From Pseudoalteromonas neustonica (GTDB taxonomy: Bacteria > Pseudomonadota > Gammaproteobacteria > Enterobacterales > Alteromonadaceae): a stretch of 64,000 nucleotides of DNA. The DNA lies in NCBI RefSeq assembly GCF_001653135.1, contig NZ_BDDS01000004.1, forward strand, positions 186,001 through 250,000, written 5' to 3'. A program made the position numbers and the translations under genes. Shown here piece by piece: positions 17,864-28,136 of the stretch (the first letter of the stretch is position 1; each line of letters begins with the position of its first letter). Under the pieces are notes generated by a model. The model made no database searches and was not told the origin of the DNA. It was given only the letters and a program-made list of their open reading frames with translations.

Positions 17864-18019
17864 ATGCAACAAAATAAAGCAGCGCCCAAGCCACAAATTG
17901 AACAACCAAAGCCACAAAAGCCAGCACCTGATGAATGTTGTGGTGGGGGGAGTTGCTGTCCATGTGTATGGGATGAATACAGAGATAAATTAAAACAGTG
18001 GCAACAGGATTTTAGCTAG
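17864..18019 (+). CDS. Oxidoreductase-like small Cys-rich protein
   Basis: About 51 residues: a Pro/Lys/Gln-rich N-terminus followed by DECCGGGSCCPCVWDEY. This matches the short oxidoreductase-like domain (PF09791 type) with its CCG...C..CVWD.Y motif. In eukaryotes this domain is an N-terminal extension of mitochondrial proteins; free-standing bacterial copies have no assigned role, and metal or Fe-S binding is plausible. An ATG at 17777 would add 29 residues, but these overlap the presumed promoter region and do not resemble the family. Hairpin-forming bases (18008-18032) cover the stop codon. Confidence 0.65.
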   Translation: MQQNKAAPKPQIEQPKPQKPAPDECCGGGSCCPCVWDEYRDKLKQWQQDFS

Positions 18020-18342
18020 CAAGACTAAAATCTCCTACTAAATCAATTCAATATGATGTCATATAAACAACATATACAATTTATTTTTTAACATTTGACC
18101 TCATAAGCAGCTTAATTTTCAACCACTTCATCTTTCCTTTTCAAAAAAAAGCATTTATTTTCAGTTAGGTAAGTTTACTTTCAATTTTCCTCTATACGAA
18201 ACCAAAAAAAATTACATTATATTAACGATTTGCAAAATTCATTAACCGTATGTATAACTTATTAGCGTCGAAATTTCATCATTATGGATTTTTGCGAAAT
18301 AAATATAACTAAACAATCTAATTCTAACCGGGGAAAGTCAGA
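18020..18342. other. Intergenic stretch upstream of TonB receptor
   Basis: About 320 AT-rich bases with no ORF. The first part carries an 8-bp inverted repeat (GATTTTAG/CTAAAATC, 18008-18032) that could end the small upstream gene. The rest must contain the receptor promoter; I cannot fix it confidently. Confidence 0.45.
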
Positions 18343-20994
18343 ATGAAATTTAAAAGTAATGCGCTGCAGCACGCAGTAAAGTTCGCACTAGCGACAACAA
18401 CAGCAGGCTTATTTATGTCTGGTTCTGTGATGGCTGCCGAAGCTGATCAGAGTGAGAAAACCAAAGTTAACAAAAATGTAGAAAAAATCGCCGTGGTAGG
18501 AACTCGTTCTGCACCGCGCTCAATTGGTGATTCACCAGTACCTATCGATATTATCGGTGGCGAAGAACTTGGCAAATCAGGTAATACCGATATGCTCGAG
18601 CTGCTAAAAGGTGCCATCCCTTCTTTAAACGTTCATTCAATGCCTATCAGTGATGCTGCATCACTTGTTCGTCCTGCTAATTTACGTGGCCTGCCTTCTG
18701 ATAGCACATTAATTTTACTTAACGGCAAACGTCGTCACCGTGCATCGGTTATTGCTTTTTTAGGCGGCGGTATTAATGATGGCGCACAAGGTGCTGATAT
18801 TTCAGTTATCCCTAGCATTGCACTAAAACAAGTTGAAGTACTGCGTGACGGTGCTGCGGCTCAATATGGCTCTGACGCGATTGCAGGTGTAATGAACTTT
18901 GTACTCAAAGACGCCTCTGAAGGTGGTAGCCTAGAAGTTCGCAAAGGCCAGTATTACGAAGGTGACGGCGATACAACACAAGTCTCTGGTAACATTGGCT
19001 TACCATTTACTGATAACGGTTTTGCAAACTTAAGCTTTCAATATAAAACATCGGATGCGACTAGCCGCTCAGTGCAGCGTCCAGACGCTGCAGCACTTGC
19101 CGCCGCTGGGGTTCAAGGTATTGCGCCTTTAACTCAAGTTTGGGGAGCTCCTGAAGTTAACGATGATATTTCAATATTTGGTAATGTAGGCTTAGAGCTT
19201 ACAAATGACTCTGAATTCTATATGTTTGGTAACTACTCAGAACGTGATGTTCGAGGTGGCTTTTATTATCGTAACCCTACTACCCGACCTGGCGTTTATG
19301 GCGGTACTATTCGCGATGTCAATGGTACTAATATGCGCCGCCCTGGCGATGATAATCCTGAAGGCCAAAAAGCGTGGGATGCTGCAACGCCAACGGTTTT
19401 AGTTGGCTCACTTGATGGTTATGATCAACAGTTAGCCTGTCCACTTGTTGAACTTCAAGCAAATGGTGCACCCGATCAAGCAGCAATCGACTCTCTTACT
19501 GCAGCAAACTGTTTTGCATTTAATGAAACTATTCCTGGTGGGTTTACGCCTAACTTTGGCGGTAACATTACTGATACATCGTTAACTATCGGTACTAAAG
19601 GCGAATTTACCGGTGGTTATCTTGAAGGTGCATTTTATGACTTAAGTGGTACCGTTGGCTTTAATGAATCTCGCTACTTCATTTACGATACATTAAACGC
19701 ATCCTTAGGCTTAGATAGCCCAAGAGATTTTAGCCCGGGTAAATACACGCAACTTGAGAAAAACTTTAACTTTGACCTTTCTAAAGGTTTTGATTTTGGT
19801 TTAGCGTATGACCTGAATGTAGCTGGCGGTTTAGAGTGGCATGAGGAAACCTTTACTGTTACCTCTGGCGATGTAGCATCATTTACAGCAGGCCCTTATA
19901 CTGATCAAGGCTTTGGTATTGGCTCAAACGGCTTTCCGGGCTTTAAACCTTCGGATGCTGGCGAATACACTCGTCGTAACTACGCCGCTTATGTTGACTT
20001 AGAAGCCCCCTTTACTGAAGATTTTTTAATGGGCTTAGCACTTCGTTATGAAGATTATGACTCTTTTGGCTCAACAACTAACTATAAGCTAACTGCTCAA
20101 TACCACGTAACTGAAGACCTTAATATACGAGGGTCAATTAGCTCAGGTTTTCGCGCTCCGACTGTTGGCCAAGCAAATGTCAGTAATGTACAAACAAATT
20201 TAAGCAGCGGCGTATTGGTTGATTCAGCTTTATTACCACCAACAAACCCTATTGCAATACTTAAAGGCGGAACCGAGTTACAACCAGAAGAGTCAAATAG
20301 TTATACATTTGGTGCTGTTTACACTATGGGTGATTTGTTCTTCACAGTAGATTATTACAACATCAAAGTGGATGATCGTATTAGCCAGTCTGAAAAAATA
20401 GAACTTAGTCAAGCAGATAAAGATGTATTAGATGCAGCAGGTGTTCCTAATGTGCAAAGCCTTGCCCAAGTAAGCTTCTTCACTAATGACTTTGACACTA
20501 CAACACAAGGTATTGATTTAGTAGCAAACTACTCTGCAGATTTACTTAATGGTAGTTCAACCTTTAGCTTAGCCTACAACTGGAATGAGACGGAAGTAAC
20601 ACGCTCTAGTGATATTACAGGCGCATTTAAAGTAAGCCGACTAGAAAACGACTTGCCAAATCATCGTGCAACGCTAAGCTGGGCACAACAGTGGGAAAGT
20701 TTCTCAGCGTTTACCCGCCTAAATTACTTTGGTGAATACCAAGGTGTTCATGTTGATTACGATGCAACGGCAAAAACAGCGGATGCTGCTGTAACACTTG
20801 ACGCCGAAGTAACCTACTTTGTAAATGATTCAATTAGTTTGTCAGTCGGTGCACAAAACTTATTAGATCAAGATGCTGAAGAGCTGGATTTTACTGCCGC
20901 TCCTAACAATAACTGGGGTGGTAAGTACTACGAAACATCGCCATTTGGTATTAATGGTGGTTTTTACTACGTTAAAGCAACTTATACTTTTTAA
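18343..20994 (+). CDS. TonB-dependent receptor
   Basis: An 883-residue outer-membrane receptor with a signal peptide (residues 1-31, cut after VMAAEA). A conserved plug follows (VGTRSAPRSIGDSPVPIDI, LRGLPSDSTLILLNGKRRHR, VLRDGAAAQYGSDAIAGVMN). The barrel contains the FRAPTVGQAN segment and a C-terminal Phe (VKATYTF). Such large receptors in Alteromonadales and Caulobacterales import oligosaccharides, peptides or siderophores. The ligand is not readable. A GGGGAAAG ribosome site precedes the ATG. A terminator separates it from the TPR-sulfotransferase gene, but the two genes often neighbour each other in this order. Confidence 0.92.
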   Translation: MKFKSNALQHAVKFALATTTAGLFMSGSVMAAEADQSEKTKVNKNVEKIAVVGTRSAPRSIGDSPVPIDIIGGEELGKSGNTDMLELLKGAIPSLNVHSMPISDAASLVRPANLRGLPSDSTLILLNGKRRHRASVIAFLGGGINDGAQGADISVIPSIALKQVEVLRDGAAAQYGSDAIAGVMNFVLKDASEGGSLEVRKGQYYEGDGDTTQVSGNIGLPFTDNGFANLSFQYKTSDATSRSVQRPDAAALAAAGVQGIAPLTQVWGAPEVNDDISIFGNVGLELTNDSEFYMFGNYSERDVRGGFYYRNPTTRPGVYGGTIRDVNGTNMRRPGDDNPEGQKAWDAATPTVLVGSLDGYDQQLACPLVELQANGAPDQAAIDSLTAANCFAFNETIPGGFTPNFGGNITDTSLTIGTKGEFTGGYLEGAFYDLSGTVGFNESRYFIYDTLNASLGLDSPRDFSPGKYTQLEKNFNFDLSKGFDFGLAYDLNVAGGLEWHEETFTVTSGDVASFTAGPYTDQGFGIGSNGFPGFKPSDAGEYTRRNYAAYVDLEAPFTEDFLMGLALRYEDYDSFGSTTNYKLTAQYHVTEDLNIRGSISSGFRAPTVGQANVSNVQTNLSSGVLVDSALLPPTNPIAILKGGTELQPEESNSYTFGAVYTMGDLFFTVDYYNIKVDDRISQSEKIELSQADKDVLDAAGVPNVQSLAQVSFFTNDFDTTTQGIDLVANYSADLLNGSSTFSLAYNWNETEVTRSSDITGAFKVSRLENDLPNHRATLSWAQQWESFSAFTRLNYFGEYQGVHVDYDATAKTADAAVTLDAEVTYFVNDSISLSVGAQNLLDQDAEELDFTAAPNNNWGGKYYETSPFGINGGFYYVKATYTF

Positions 20995-21011
20995 ACAAAG
21001 TTAAAAGACGC

Positions 21012-21043
21012 AGGCGAAATGCTCAAGACATTTCGCCTTTTTC
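21012..21043 (+). terminator. Rho-independent terminator
   Basis: AGGCGAAATG and CATTTCGCCT arms (10 bp) with a 7-base loop, followed by TTTTTCGTTTT. It ends the TonB-receptor transcript. Confidence 0.88.
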
Positions 21044-21079
21044 GTTTTATAGTAACTAAAAAACAAATAGCTATAATGT

Positions 21080-22522
21080 ATGCTGCTAAAAAAAGCCAAC
21101 CAATTACTTGCCGACAACCGTTTAAAAGAAGCTGAATTTCACTTTAAAACCTTACTCGATACGGATCCCCAAAACGGTGAAGCTTTGTTTGGCCTTGGCC
21201 GTATTGCACTTAGGTTAGAACGTTTTGATGCCGCAGTATATTTACTACAAAGATCCTGTGAACGATTGCCAAACATGCTTGAGCCATTGCATGCCTTAGC
21301 GGACGCATTTAACGGCGTAAACTCCCCCAATGATGCACTTAAAGTACTTGAATACGCAAAAGCATTGGCAAGTCATAACCCTGAGCCACACTATTATCTT
21401 GCCCAGCATTACTTAACCCATGGGGAGCTTGATAAAGCACACACCACTTTTGCGCAAGCGCTCAGCCTTGGGCTCTACCCAGTTACAGCGTATATTTTAC
21501 TTGAATTAGTGCAATTAGGACGATTTGATAAGCAACATAATTATACCAGTAATTTGCATCATCTTTTAACGCAAACAAATAACCTACACTTAAAAATGAT
21601 CTGCTATTACGCATTAGCAAAAAGCTACGATCAACTAGATGATATTGAACAGGCAACCAATTACTATACCCTTGCAAATAAGCTACAACGCCAGCTAAGT
21701 GATTTTAATACAGATGAATTAACCGCATTTTATCAGCAAATTATTGCGCATAATCCAGCTCCCTTGTTTACGAATATAGAAAAAGGATTTAAAGGCACTA
21801 TTACACCGGTGTTTATAATTGGTATGCCGAGATCCGGCTCAACCTTACTTGAGCAAATTTTAGCAAGTCATAGTGAGTTTGCCAGTATTGGCGAAGATAC
21901 CAGTATCAGTAATCATGTCGTGGCATTTATTGAGCAACAAACGAAGCTTCCCTACCCAGAATGTTTAACAGCCTTAACGCCCACATTAATTGAACAAGGC
22001 CGTGCTATTTATACAAATAGGCTTAAACAAGCGAAGCCAATCCGCGCTTTTATGGTCAATAAACTACCAGCTAATTATCAATCATTAGGACTCATTAAGC
22101 GCTTATTCCCCAATGCCAAATTTATTGATTTAAAACGTGATTTTAACGCCACAGCTTGGTCTGTATTTAGTAACTACTTTGCAGAAAATGAGCCTTATTT
22201 TTGCTCAGTACCTGAGTTTAAAACTTACTATGATCTTTACCAAACACTTATGGCACATTGGCACAATGCTCTACCCAATGCGATTTTTACACTTGAGTAC
22301 GAGCAATTAGTTAGCAACCCGAAAGAACAGCTCAGTCAATTATTTGGATTTTTAGGCTGTAATTTTGAGCCCCAATGTCTGGATTTTTATAAATCTAAAA
22401 AACCAGTTTCCACACTAAGTAAACACGCAATACGCCAGCCCTTAAATAACAAGGCCGTTGAACGTTGGAAACGTTTTGAAGCCCCGTTGCGTCAATTGCT
22501 TAATACGCAGCAAACCAATTAA
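21080..22522 (+). CDS. TPR-sulfotransferase fusion protein
   Basis: A 480-residue protein. Residues 1-210 are tetratricopeptide-like helical repeats (GEALFGLGRIALRLERFDAA, PHYYLAQHYLTHGELDKA). Residues 240-475 are a sulfotransferase domain with the PAPS 5'-phosphosulfate loop PVFIIGMPRSGSTLLEQIL and the later 3'-phosphate-binding strand (KFIDLKRDF). It would transfer sulfate from PAPS to a carbohydrate or protein acceptor. The acceptor is unknown. The gene lies just behind a TonB receptor, and its 3' end overlaps the convergent hydrolase gene by 23 bp. Confidence 0.85.
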   Translation: MLLKKANQLLADNRLKEAEFHFKTLLDTDPQNGEALFGLGRIALRLERFDAAVYLLQRSCERLPNMLEPLHALADAFNGVNSPNDALKVLEYAKALASHNPEPHYYLAQHYLTHGELDKAHTTFAQALSLGLYPVTAYILLELVQLGRFDKQHNYTSNLHHLLTQTNNLHLKMICYYALAKSYDQLDDIEQATNYYTLANKLQRQLSDFNTDELTAFYQQIIAHNPAPLFTNIEKGFKGTITPVFIIGMPRSGSTLLEQILASHSEFASIGEDTSISNHVVAFIEQQTKLPYPECLTALTPTLIEQGRAIYTNRLKQAKPIRAFMVNKLPANYQSLGLIKRLFPNAKFIDLKRDFNATAWSVFSNYFAENEPYFCSVPEFKTYYDLYQTLMAHWHNALPNAIFTLEYEQLVSNPKEQLSQLFGFLGCNFEPQCLDFYKSKKPVSTLSKHAIRQPLNNKAVERWKRFEAPLRQLLNTQQTN

Positions 22523-23399
22523 CTAAATCGGTAAATTGATCCGCTTTTGCGTTAGGATGAGTCAGCATATTAATGTGATCATAATCAAATTGATGGCCGT
22601 GCTTACGTCCATAAATACGTAAGTCTTGCACGCCTTTACCTGACTCATCAATGAACTTTTGAATATCAATAGGTTGAGCAAGCGCCTTATCTTTAACACC
22701 TGCAATATGCAGTGTCGGTGGCAAGTGCATCTCACTCACAGCCGCGCCGTAATCAAAGCCATCATCAGAGTCAATCCACGGTTTTTTCTTTGCCCATTGC
22801 ATACTTTGATAATGCGATTTTTTAGTCTCATCATCACTGCCCCATTTAAGTTTTTTAGCCGGTAAGTAGCCATGCTTGTTAGCTAAAATTGGCGCTAAAA
22901 AGTACCAAATAACATTTCCTTGAAAATACTTTTTAGGGTGATGATTATACAATGAGCGTTTAGTACCAAAATACGCACACGCTTTAACATCCGCAATATA
23001 GTGCGGAAATCGAGCAAATACGCTGTTCATCAATACGCCTCCCCACGAATGAGCAACCCAATATGCAGGTGGCTTGCCTTCTAGTTCAGCTATTTTATCT
23101 ATAAAAGCGGGTATATCCTCGGTAATCGCCTCTGTTTGACCATAATGCGCATGCTTTGAAATACCCGGTTTACTTTCGCCTCGACCACGTAAGTCAGCCA
23201 CATAACAAACATACCCTTGCTCAGCTAAAAATGGAGCCACTCCTTTATTACTATGTGTATAAAAAATTTTGCCATTTTCAACTGCACCATGCACAAATAA
23301 CACTGCGGGGCCTTGGCTATTTGGGTTATATATACGTCGTAAATGCAACGTTTGTTGGTCGGCTAATTTAATAAAAACCGACTCTTGTTTAATTGTCAT
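22500..23399 (-). CDS. Alpha/beta hydrolase
   Basis: A 299-residue hydrolase with the oxyanion strand VLFVHGAVENGKIF and the nucleophile elbow VAHSWGGVL, where Ala replaces the first Gly of GxSxG. The acid is probably in IAGVKDKA and the histidine in GRKHGHQFDYDH. It resembles lipase or esterase-type hydrolases. ATG 23399 is preferred because AGG stands eight bases upstream; a start 12 codons earlier lacks one. The substrate cannot be told. The gene converges with the sulfotransferase gene, sharing 23 bp at the 3' ends. Confidence 0.82.
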   Translation of the reverse strand: MTIKQESVFIKLADQQTLHLRRIYNPNSQGPAVLFVHGAVENGKIFYTHSNKGVAPFLAEQGYVCYVADLRGRGESKPGISKHAHYGQTEAITEDIPAFIDKIAELEGKPPAYWVAHSWGGVLMNSVFARFPHYIADVKACAYFGTKRSLYNHHPKKYFQGNVIWYFLAPILANKHGYLPAKKLKWGSDDETKKSHYQSMQWAKKKPWIDSDDGFDYGAAVSEMHLPPTLHIAGVKDKALAQPIDIQKFIDESGKGVQDLRIYGRKHGHQFDYDHINMLTHPNAKADQFTDLVNWFAAY

Positions 23400-23667
23400 C
23401 AAATTACCTATTATTATTTTTAAAGCCCAACTCATCCTACCAGTAAATACACGCTAATATAAGCATGTATACCAAATGACCTCAAGATGCGAACGTCATT
23501 GGAATTAAAAACAATTTAGACAAGGCATTGATTGTAAAGTAAGGCCTTGATATTAAGTCCCCGATGAAATGATGAATTTTGTATACTGGGGAGGCTTAGG
23601 GATATTTACACCTTAAAATAAATATCTGTTAAACTAATCACCCTGTTTACTCTGCTAGCTATCAATA

Positions 23668-24615
23668 ATGAAATCAGTGCCTAAAAAAGCCAAACTACAT
23701 CCACGAAATCGCCATAACCAAGGTTACGACTTTGATCACCTTATAACGGTTGAACCTGCATTAAATGTCTTTGTTTCACTCACTCAGTATGGCGAAAAGA
23801 GTATTGATTTTAGTGATAATAAAGCAGTCAAAACCCTTAACCAAGCGCTACTAAAAGCATATTACAAGGTCGACTTTTGGGACTTCCCTGAGCATAACTT
23901 ATGCCCACCAGTCCCTGGACGCGCTGATTATATCCATTACTTAGCTGATTTATTAGCCGCCGACAACCAAGGCGCGATCCCACAAGGTCGGCAAGTAAAA
24001 GCCCTTGATATTGGTACCGGCGCAAATATTATCTACCCATTACTTGCAAGCCACGAGTATAACTGGAGCATGACAGGCAGCGATATTGATCCTGCGGCTG
24101 TAAAATTAGCCAAACAAATAGTGCAGTTTAATAATCGTAAAATCACTGTGAAAGTTCAAAAACAGCCTGAGCATATTTTTCAGGGCATTATCAATGCCAA
24201 AGATTTATTTCATTTAACACTATGTAACCCACCATTTCATGCCAGCGAACAAGAAGCGAAACAAGGCAGTGATCGTAAATGGCGTAATTTGGGCAAAACC
24301 CCGACAACTAATTTAAATTTTGGTGGCCAAAATAACGAACTATGGTGTGAAGGCGGTGAAGCACAATTTATTACGACCATGATCACAGAAAGTGCTTTAT
24401 TTGCAGAGCAGTGCCTATGGTTTACATCATTGGTGTCTAAAAAAGAAACTTTGGTAACACTGCAAAATGAACTCGCTAAGCACCCAGTTGCAGATGTTAA
24501 AATAATTGAAATGGCTCAAGGTCAAAAAGTAAGTCGATTTATTGCTTGGAGCTATTTTGACGAAGCAACTCGCAAAGAAATTTGCCAAGAATTTACACCC
24601 ATGGAGACACCATGA
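23668..24615 (+). CDS. rlmF: 23S rRNA (adenine-1618-N6)-methyltransferase RlmF
   Basis: A 315-residue SAM-dependent methyltransferase that modifies A1618 of 23S rRNA. The N-terminal PKKAKLHPRNRHNQGYDF and FPEHNLCPPVPGRADYIHYL are characteristic of RlmF (YbiN). The SAM loop is LDIGTGANIIYPLL and the N6-adenine catalytic motif is CNPPFH. The length matches the family. The stop codon overlaps by four bases (ATGA) with the start of a wrecked threonine aldolase gene, so the two were once an operon. Confidence 0.93.
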   Translation: MKSVPKKAKLHPRNRHNQGYDFDHLITVEPALNVFVSLTQYGEKSIDFSDNKAVKTLNQALLKAYYKVDFWDFPEHNLCPPVPGRADYIHYLADLLAADNQGAIPQGRQVKALDIGTGANIIYPLLASHEYNWSMTGSDIDPAAVKLAKQIVQFNNRKITVKVQKQPEHIFQGIINAKDLFHLTLCNPPFHASEQEAKQGSDRKWRNLGKTPTTNLNFGGQNNELWCEGGEAQFITTMITESALFAEQCLWFTSLVSKKETLVTLQNELAKHPVADVKIIEMAQGQKVSRFIAWSYFDEATRKEICQEFTPMETP

Positions 24616-24945
24616 TCGATTTTCGTTCTGATACAGTCACAAGACCTTGCGATGCAATGCGTAACGTGATGTTCAGTGCACCTCTGGGGGATGATGTATA
24701 CCCAAACCTGAGGGATCCCCACGAATATTTATTCATGTAATCCCTCAATATTGACTGTTAAATTTGAGAGTTCGGACAATACATCAATGTTGCTGATCAC
24801 ATCGATATTAATACCATTGCTCTGGTGTTAAAAGAGCGGGGAATTTTAATAAGCCCGAGTAAAACCTTACGTTTAGTTACGCATTTGGATATTACTCGAG
24901 CCAACATTGATACATTTATTGAGGTGATATCAAGCGCTCCATATT
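24612..24945 (+). pseudogene. Internally deleted low-specificity L-threonine aldolase gene
   Basis: The 5' end (24612-24705) encodes MIDFRSDTVTRPCDAMRNVM then APLGDDVYP, the diagnostic N-terminus of PLP-dependent threonine aldolases. The frame stops at a TAA near 24738. The 3' part from about 24774 encodes LVLKERGILISPS and [18 protein letters not shown], the C-terminus of the same family. Roughly 250 central codons, including the PLP lysine, are gone, so the gene cannot make an active enzyme. The 3' end runs into the convergent tdk gene. The replacement sequence at 24706-24770 is short and has no recognised element. Confidence 0.85.
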
Positions 24946-25515
24946 TAACGCTGCTTTATAATGCTTGCGGCACACTGATACATATCGGTCGTTGCCGCCT
25001 ATTTCTACCTGGTTGCCATCGGCAATTGCATTGCCATCTTCGTCTGTTCTCAATACATGATTAGCTTTACGGCCGCAATGGCATACCGTTTTCAATTCAA
25101 TCAGTTTATCAGCCCATGCGAGTAAATATTGAGAGCCGCTAAATAACTCGCCTCTAAAATCATTACGCAGCCCATAACACAACACAGGAATGCCCAAGTA
25201 ATCCACTACATCGGTCAATTGCATGACTTGTTCTTTTGATAAGAATTGGCATTCATCGACAAGTATACAATGGCGCTTTTTTTCGCTGTTTAATGATTTT
25301 ATTAAGTCAAATACATCTTTATTTGCATCAAAAATATGCGCTTTAGCCTCAAGCCCTATACGTGATGACACCTTACCCACACCCGCGCGATTATCTATGG
25401 CAGCCGTTAATATTACGGGCTCCATACCTCGTTCGCGGTAATTAAATGCTGATTGTAATAATGTGGTGGATTTGCCTGCATTCATCGCAGAATAATAAAA
25501 ATACAGCTGAGCCAT
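24916..25515 (-). CDS. tdk: Thymidine kinase
   Basis: A 199-residue type II thymidine kinase that salvages thymidine to dTMP with ATP. The P-loop is [13 protein letters not shown], the Walker B-like segment is [12 protein letters not shown], and the zinc-binding lasso has C-x-C (TVCHCGRKA) and a later Cys (YVSVCRKHY). The start at ATG 25515 has AGG upstream; the longer frame begins with an unlikely GTG or TTG. The 3' end overlaps the tail of the aldolase pseudogene on the other strand. Confidence 0.94.
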   Translation of the reverse strand: MAQLYFYYSAMNAGKSTTLLQSAFNYRERGMEPVILTAAIDNRAGVGKVSSRIGLEAKAHIFDANKDVFDLIKSLNSEKKRHCILVDECQFLSKEQVMQLTDVVDYLGIPVLCYGLRNDFRGELFSGSQYLLAWADKLIELKTVCHCGRKANHVLRTDEDGNAIADGNQVEIGGNDRYVSVCRKHYKAALNMERLISPQ

Positions 25516-25569
25516 AAAAATGCCTACCAATAAAAAGTGCGCTAATGCTACATCAAATAACCCATAACA

Positions 25570-26052
25570 TCACCCCTGACTTGGGTAACCTTCGTGTTTA
25601 AGTAACCATTGTTTACGCTCAAGCCCACCAGCGTAGCCAGTTAACTTTCCACTGGCACCAATAATTCGATGACACGGCACTATTATGCTAATAGGGTTTT
25701 TACCATTTGCAGCACCCACAGCTCGTACCGCCTTTGGGTTACCAATAGCGCGAGCTATATCGCTGTAACTTTGTACTTGCCCAAATGGCACATTTGACAA
25801 TGCCTGCCATACACTTTTTTGAAAATCAGTGCCTTTGGTATCTAAGTTAATAGTGAAAGTGCGCCGCGTATCATTAAAGTATTCATCAAGCTGACTTATG
25901 CACTGATGTATATGAATATTATTTACATCTTTCAATATCTGTTCTGGGTATTCTTTTGCCGGGTAAAAGCCAACATAACTCACTCCTTGCTCAGTCGCTT
26001 GAATTATAATGTCATCGAGTGGGCTGGCGATCTTAATTTGTACAATACTCAT
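25570..26052 (-). CDS. ogt: Methylated-DNA-protein-cysteine methyltransferase
   Basis: A 160-residue suicide enzyme that removes alkyl groups from O6-alkylguanine. The acceptor cysteine is in [10 protein letters not shown], and the DNA-binding helix and Arg finger are in [17 protein letters not shown]. The C-terminal [13 protein letters not shown] is typical. ATG 26052 overlaps the stop of the ada-alkA gene by four bases (ATGA). The upstream extension in the frame belongs to the neighbour's coding region. Together the two genes form an alkylation-repair operon. Confidence 0.92.
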   Translation of the reverse strand: MSIVQIKIASPLDDIIIQATEQGVSYVGFYPAKEYPEQILKDVNNIHIHQCISQLDEYFNDTRRTFTINLDTKGTDFQKSVWQALSNVPFGQVQSYSDIARAIGNPKAVRAVGAANGKNPISIIVPCHRIIGASGKLTGYAGGLERKQWLLKHEGYPSQG

Positions 26053-27410
26053 AATAATTGCTGCCATAGTTGAAATGTTAAATATGAACGAAATGGTGCA
26101 CACAGTTCATCATTAAAGGGCTTTGCTGCTGCTTGCGCTTTTTTTACTCCCAAGTCACCCGCGAGTAAAATATCAGGCTGGCTTTGCCCCCTAAGTTTTG
26201 CGTAATTGACCGTCCAGGGGCCTATACCTTTTAACCCTAACCATTCATCCAACTGTTCGCAATCAGGATTATCAGCACAAAATTGGGCTAGCGCACGTAA
26301 TGCGTTTTTACGAGCCTGCGGCATTTTAAAAAAATCTAACTCACTGTTTGCAACCGCTTGCGGGTGAGGAAAATAAATACGGTCTTGCTCTTTTTCACCT
26401 AATGCTTGAACTAATTGCGCCACTAAGTTGTGTGCAGCCGTTACACTCACCTGCTGACCTAGCACAGCCCGAATGCCCGCCTCAAACGTTGACCAAATAC
26501 CCGGTAATCGTAACCCTGTTGTTAATTTAATTGCGCCGTGAGTATGTGTCTCAAGGTGATCTTCAATTAATGTAGTATCCGCATCTAAATCAAGTATACG
26601 GCGTATCTGAGTTAAAATGGGGTGTAAATAACGCGGTTCATCAATATCTATTGATACTAAAAAATGATGTTTTTGTTCAATAAACTCAGCCGTAAATTGC
26701 CCTTTACAACCATGCGTATTAAAACTTCGTCCATAACTATTATCACTTAACCATTCCATAGGTGATATAAGCCTGCGCGCTAAAAACTGATGTAATGCAG
26801 CCCAATTATAGGGTGGCCTAAAAGGCAATTTGATCGTCAATGTGGGGTTAATTGGTTTATTAGTTGCGCGCATTTTACTGGGGCAAATATGCAGCTGCTG
26901 TAAAAAGGCATCATTAAAACGGCGGATACTGCTAAAGCCCGATGAAAACGCAATTTGCGATACGGGTAAATGTGTTTCTTGCAGTAATTTTTTAGCAAAA
27001 TGGCATTGATTAAATAGTCGATACTGGGTGACTGAAATACCAAAATACTGCATAAATAAGCGACGTAAATAGCGGCTGCTAACACCTAACCGCGCAGCGA
27101 GGTGTTCACAATTTTGTGGCTGGATTAAGTTTTGATCAATTAAGTATTTTGCACGTAATGCGCTGGTTTTGGTTCCTTGCCATGCGCCACTACCTGGGGC
27201 ACTGTCAGGGCGACATCGTATGCAAGGCCTAAACCCTGCTTGTGCAGCACTATGCGCATATTGATAGTACTGAACATTGTGTTCTTTGGCCGTGGGGGCG
27301 GGACAAATTGGTCTGCAATAAATACCGGTACTTTTTACCGCAATAAAAAATACGCCGTCAAAGCGATGATCGCGACTTTGACGGGCACGTTGCCAATGGC
27401 TATTATCCAT
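26049..27410 (-). CDS. Fused Ada regulator and AlkA DNA-3-methyladenine glycosylase
   Basis: A 453-residue fusion. Residues 1-75 are the Ada zinc domain with four cysteines ([21 protein letters not shown]), the first being the methylphosphotriester acceptor. Residues 85-180 are an AraC-type helix-turn-helix ([16 protein letters not shown]). The rest is AlkA, with the helix-hairpin-helix [16 protein letters not shown] and the catalytic Asp in LLAGDLGVK. It would sense methylated phosphate backbone, activate repair genes and excise 3-methyladenine. ATG 27410 is preferred over a TTG ten codons earlier. The ogt gene follows with a four-base overlap. Confidence 0.92.
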   Translation of the reverse strand: MDNSHWQRARQSRDHRFDGVFFIAVKSTGIYCRPICPAPTAKEHNVQYYQYAHSAAQAGFRPCIRCRPDSAPGSGAWQGTKTSALRAKYLIDQNLIQPQNCEHLAARLGVSSRYLRRLFMQYFGISVTQYRLFNQCHFAKKLLQETHLPVSQIAFSSGFSSIRRFNDAFLQQLHICPSKMRATNKPINPTLTIKLPFRPPYNWAALHQFLARRLISPMEWLSDNSYGRSFNTHGCKGQFTAEFIEQKHHFLVSIDIDEPRYLHPILTQIRRILDLDADTTLIEDHLETHTHGAIKLTTGLRLPGIWSTFEAGIRAVLGQQVSVTAAHNLVAQLVQALGEKEQDRIYFPHPQAVANSELDFFKMPQARKNALRALAQFCADNPDCEQLDEWLGLKGIGPWTVNYAKLRGQSQPDILLAGDLGVKKAQAAAKPFNDELCAPFRSYLTFQLWQQLL

Positions 27411-27495
27411 GGAGCTCTCATAACTAACTTTATCTATCAATTAGATTACGTGAAAAACCATACATTACTAGCCATTTTCGGCACTCAATAAAATG

Positions 27496-28107
27496 TTATG
27501 AAATAGCGTCTAGATAACGTCGTTCCACTTCATTCCAATTAATCACATTATAAAAAGCGGCGATGTATTCTGGGCGGCGATTTTGGTATTTCAAGTAGTA
27601 TGCATGTTCCCATACGTCTAAACCAAGAATAGGTGTATTACCATGCATTAAAGGGCTGTCTTGGTTTAAGCTGCTTTCCACGATTAACGTTTTATCTGCA
27701 GTCACACTTAACCATGCCCAACCACTGCCAAAACGACTGACTGCCGCAGCGGTAAATGCCTCTTTAAAGCTGTCAAAGCCTGCAAGCTGCTCAGTGATAG
27801 CATCAAATAAAGTACCTGTGGGCTCTCCCCCACCATTTGGACTCATAACAGTCCAAAATAACGAGTGGTTTGCGTGACCGCCACCATGCTCTTGCACAAC
27901 CTTATTTAATGGGCTTGCTATTGTATCAATATTACGTAATAGCTCATGCACATCCGTATTAGCATACTCAGTATTTTCTAATGCAGCATTGGCTTTATTA
28001 ATATAAGTTTGATGGTGTAATGTGTGGTGAATCTCCATAGTTTTTGCATCTAAGTACGGCTCTAATGCATCATATTCGTAAGGTAACGCGGGTAATATAA
28101 ACGCCAT
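27496..28107 (-). CDS. sodA: Manganese-type superoxide dismutase
   Basis: A 203-residue enzyme that dismutes superoxide. Metal ligands are visible in [17 protein letters not shown] and [24 protein letters not shown] and [10 protein letters not shown] are the Mn-type residues. The start is fixed by a perfect AAGGAGC ribosome site ahead of ATG 28107; the longer frame from 28140 lies in the intergenic gap. It follows a helical-repeat gene by 29 bp and is probably cotranscribed with it. Confidence 0.93.
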   Translation of the reverse strand: MAFILPALPYEYDALEPYLDAKTMEIHHTLHHQTYINKANAALENTEYANTDVHELLRNIDTIASPLNKVVQEHGGGHANHSLFWTVMSPNGGGEPTGTLFDAITEQLAGFDSFKEAFTAAAVSRFGSGWAWLSVTADKTLIVESSLNQDSPLMHGNTPILGLDVWEHAYYLKYQNRRPEYIAAFYNVINWNEVERRYLDAIS

Positions 28108-28136
28108 AATTGCTCCTTTGGGCTTGCGTAACGTGA

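Noticed and set aside
23436..23667. Possible dispersed repeat upstream of rlmF
   Set aside because: The sequence around ATACCAAATGACCTCAAGATG looks like repeats I recall from related genomes, but there is no second copy in this window.
24825..25064. 79-codon plus-strand frame
   Set aside because: Its first part is the C-terminal relic of threonine aldolase and the rest is antisense to tdk; it is covered by the pseudogene entry.
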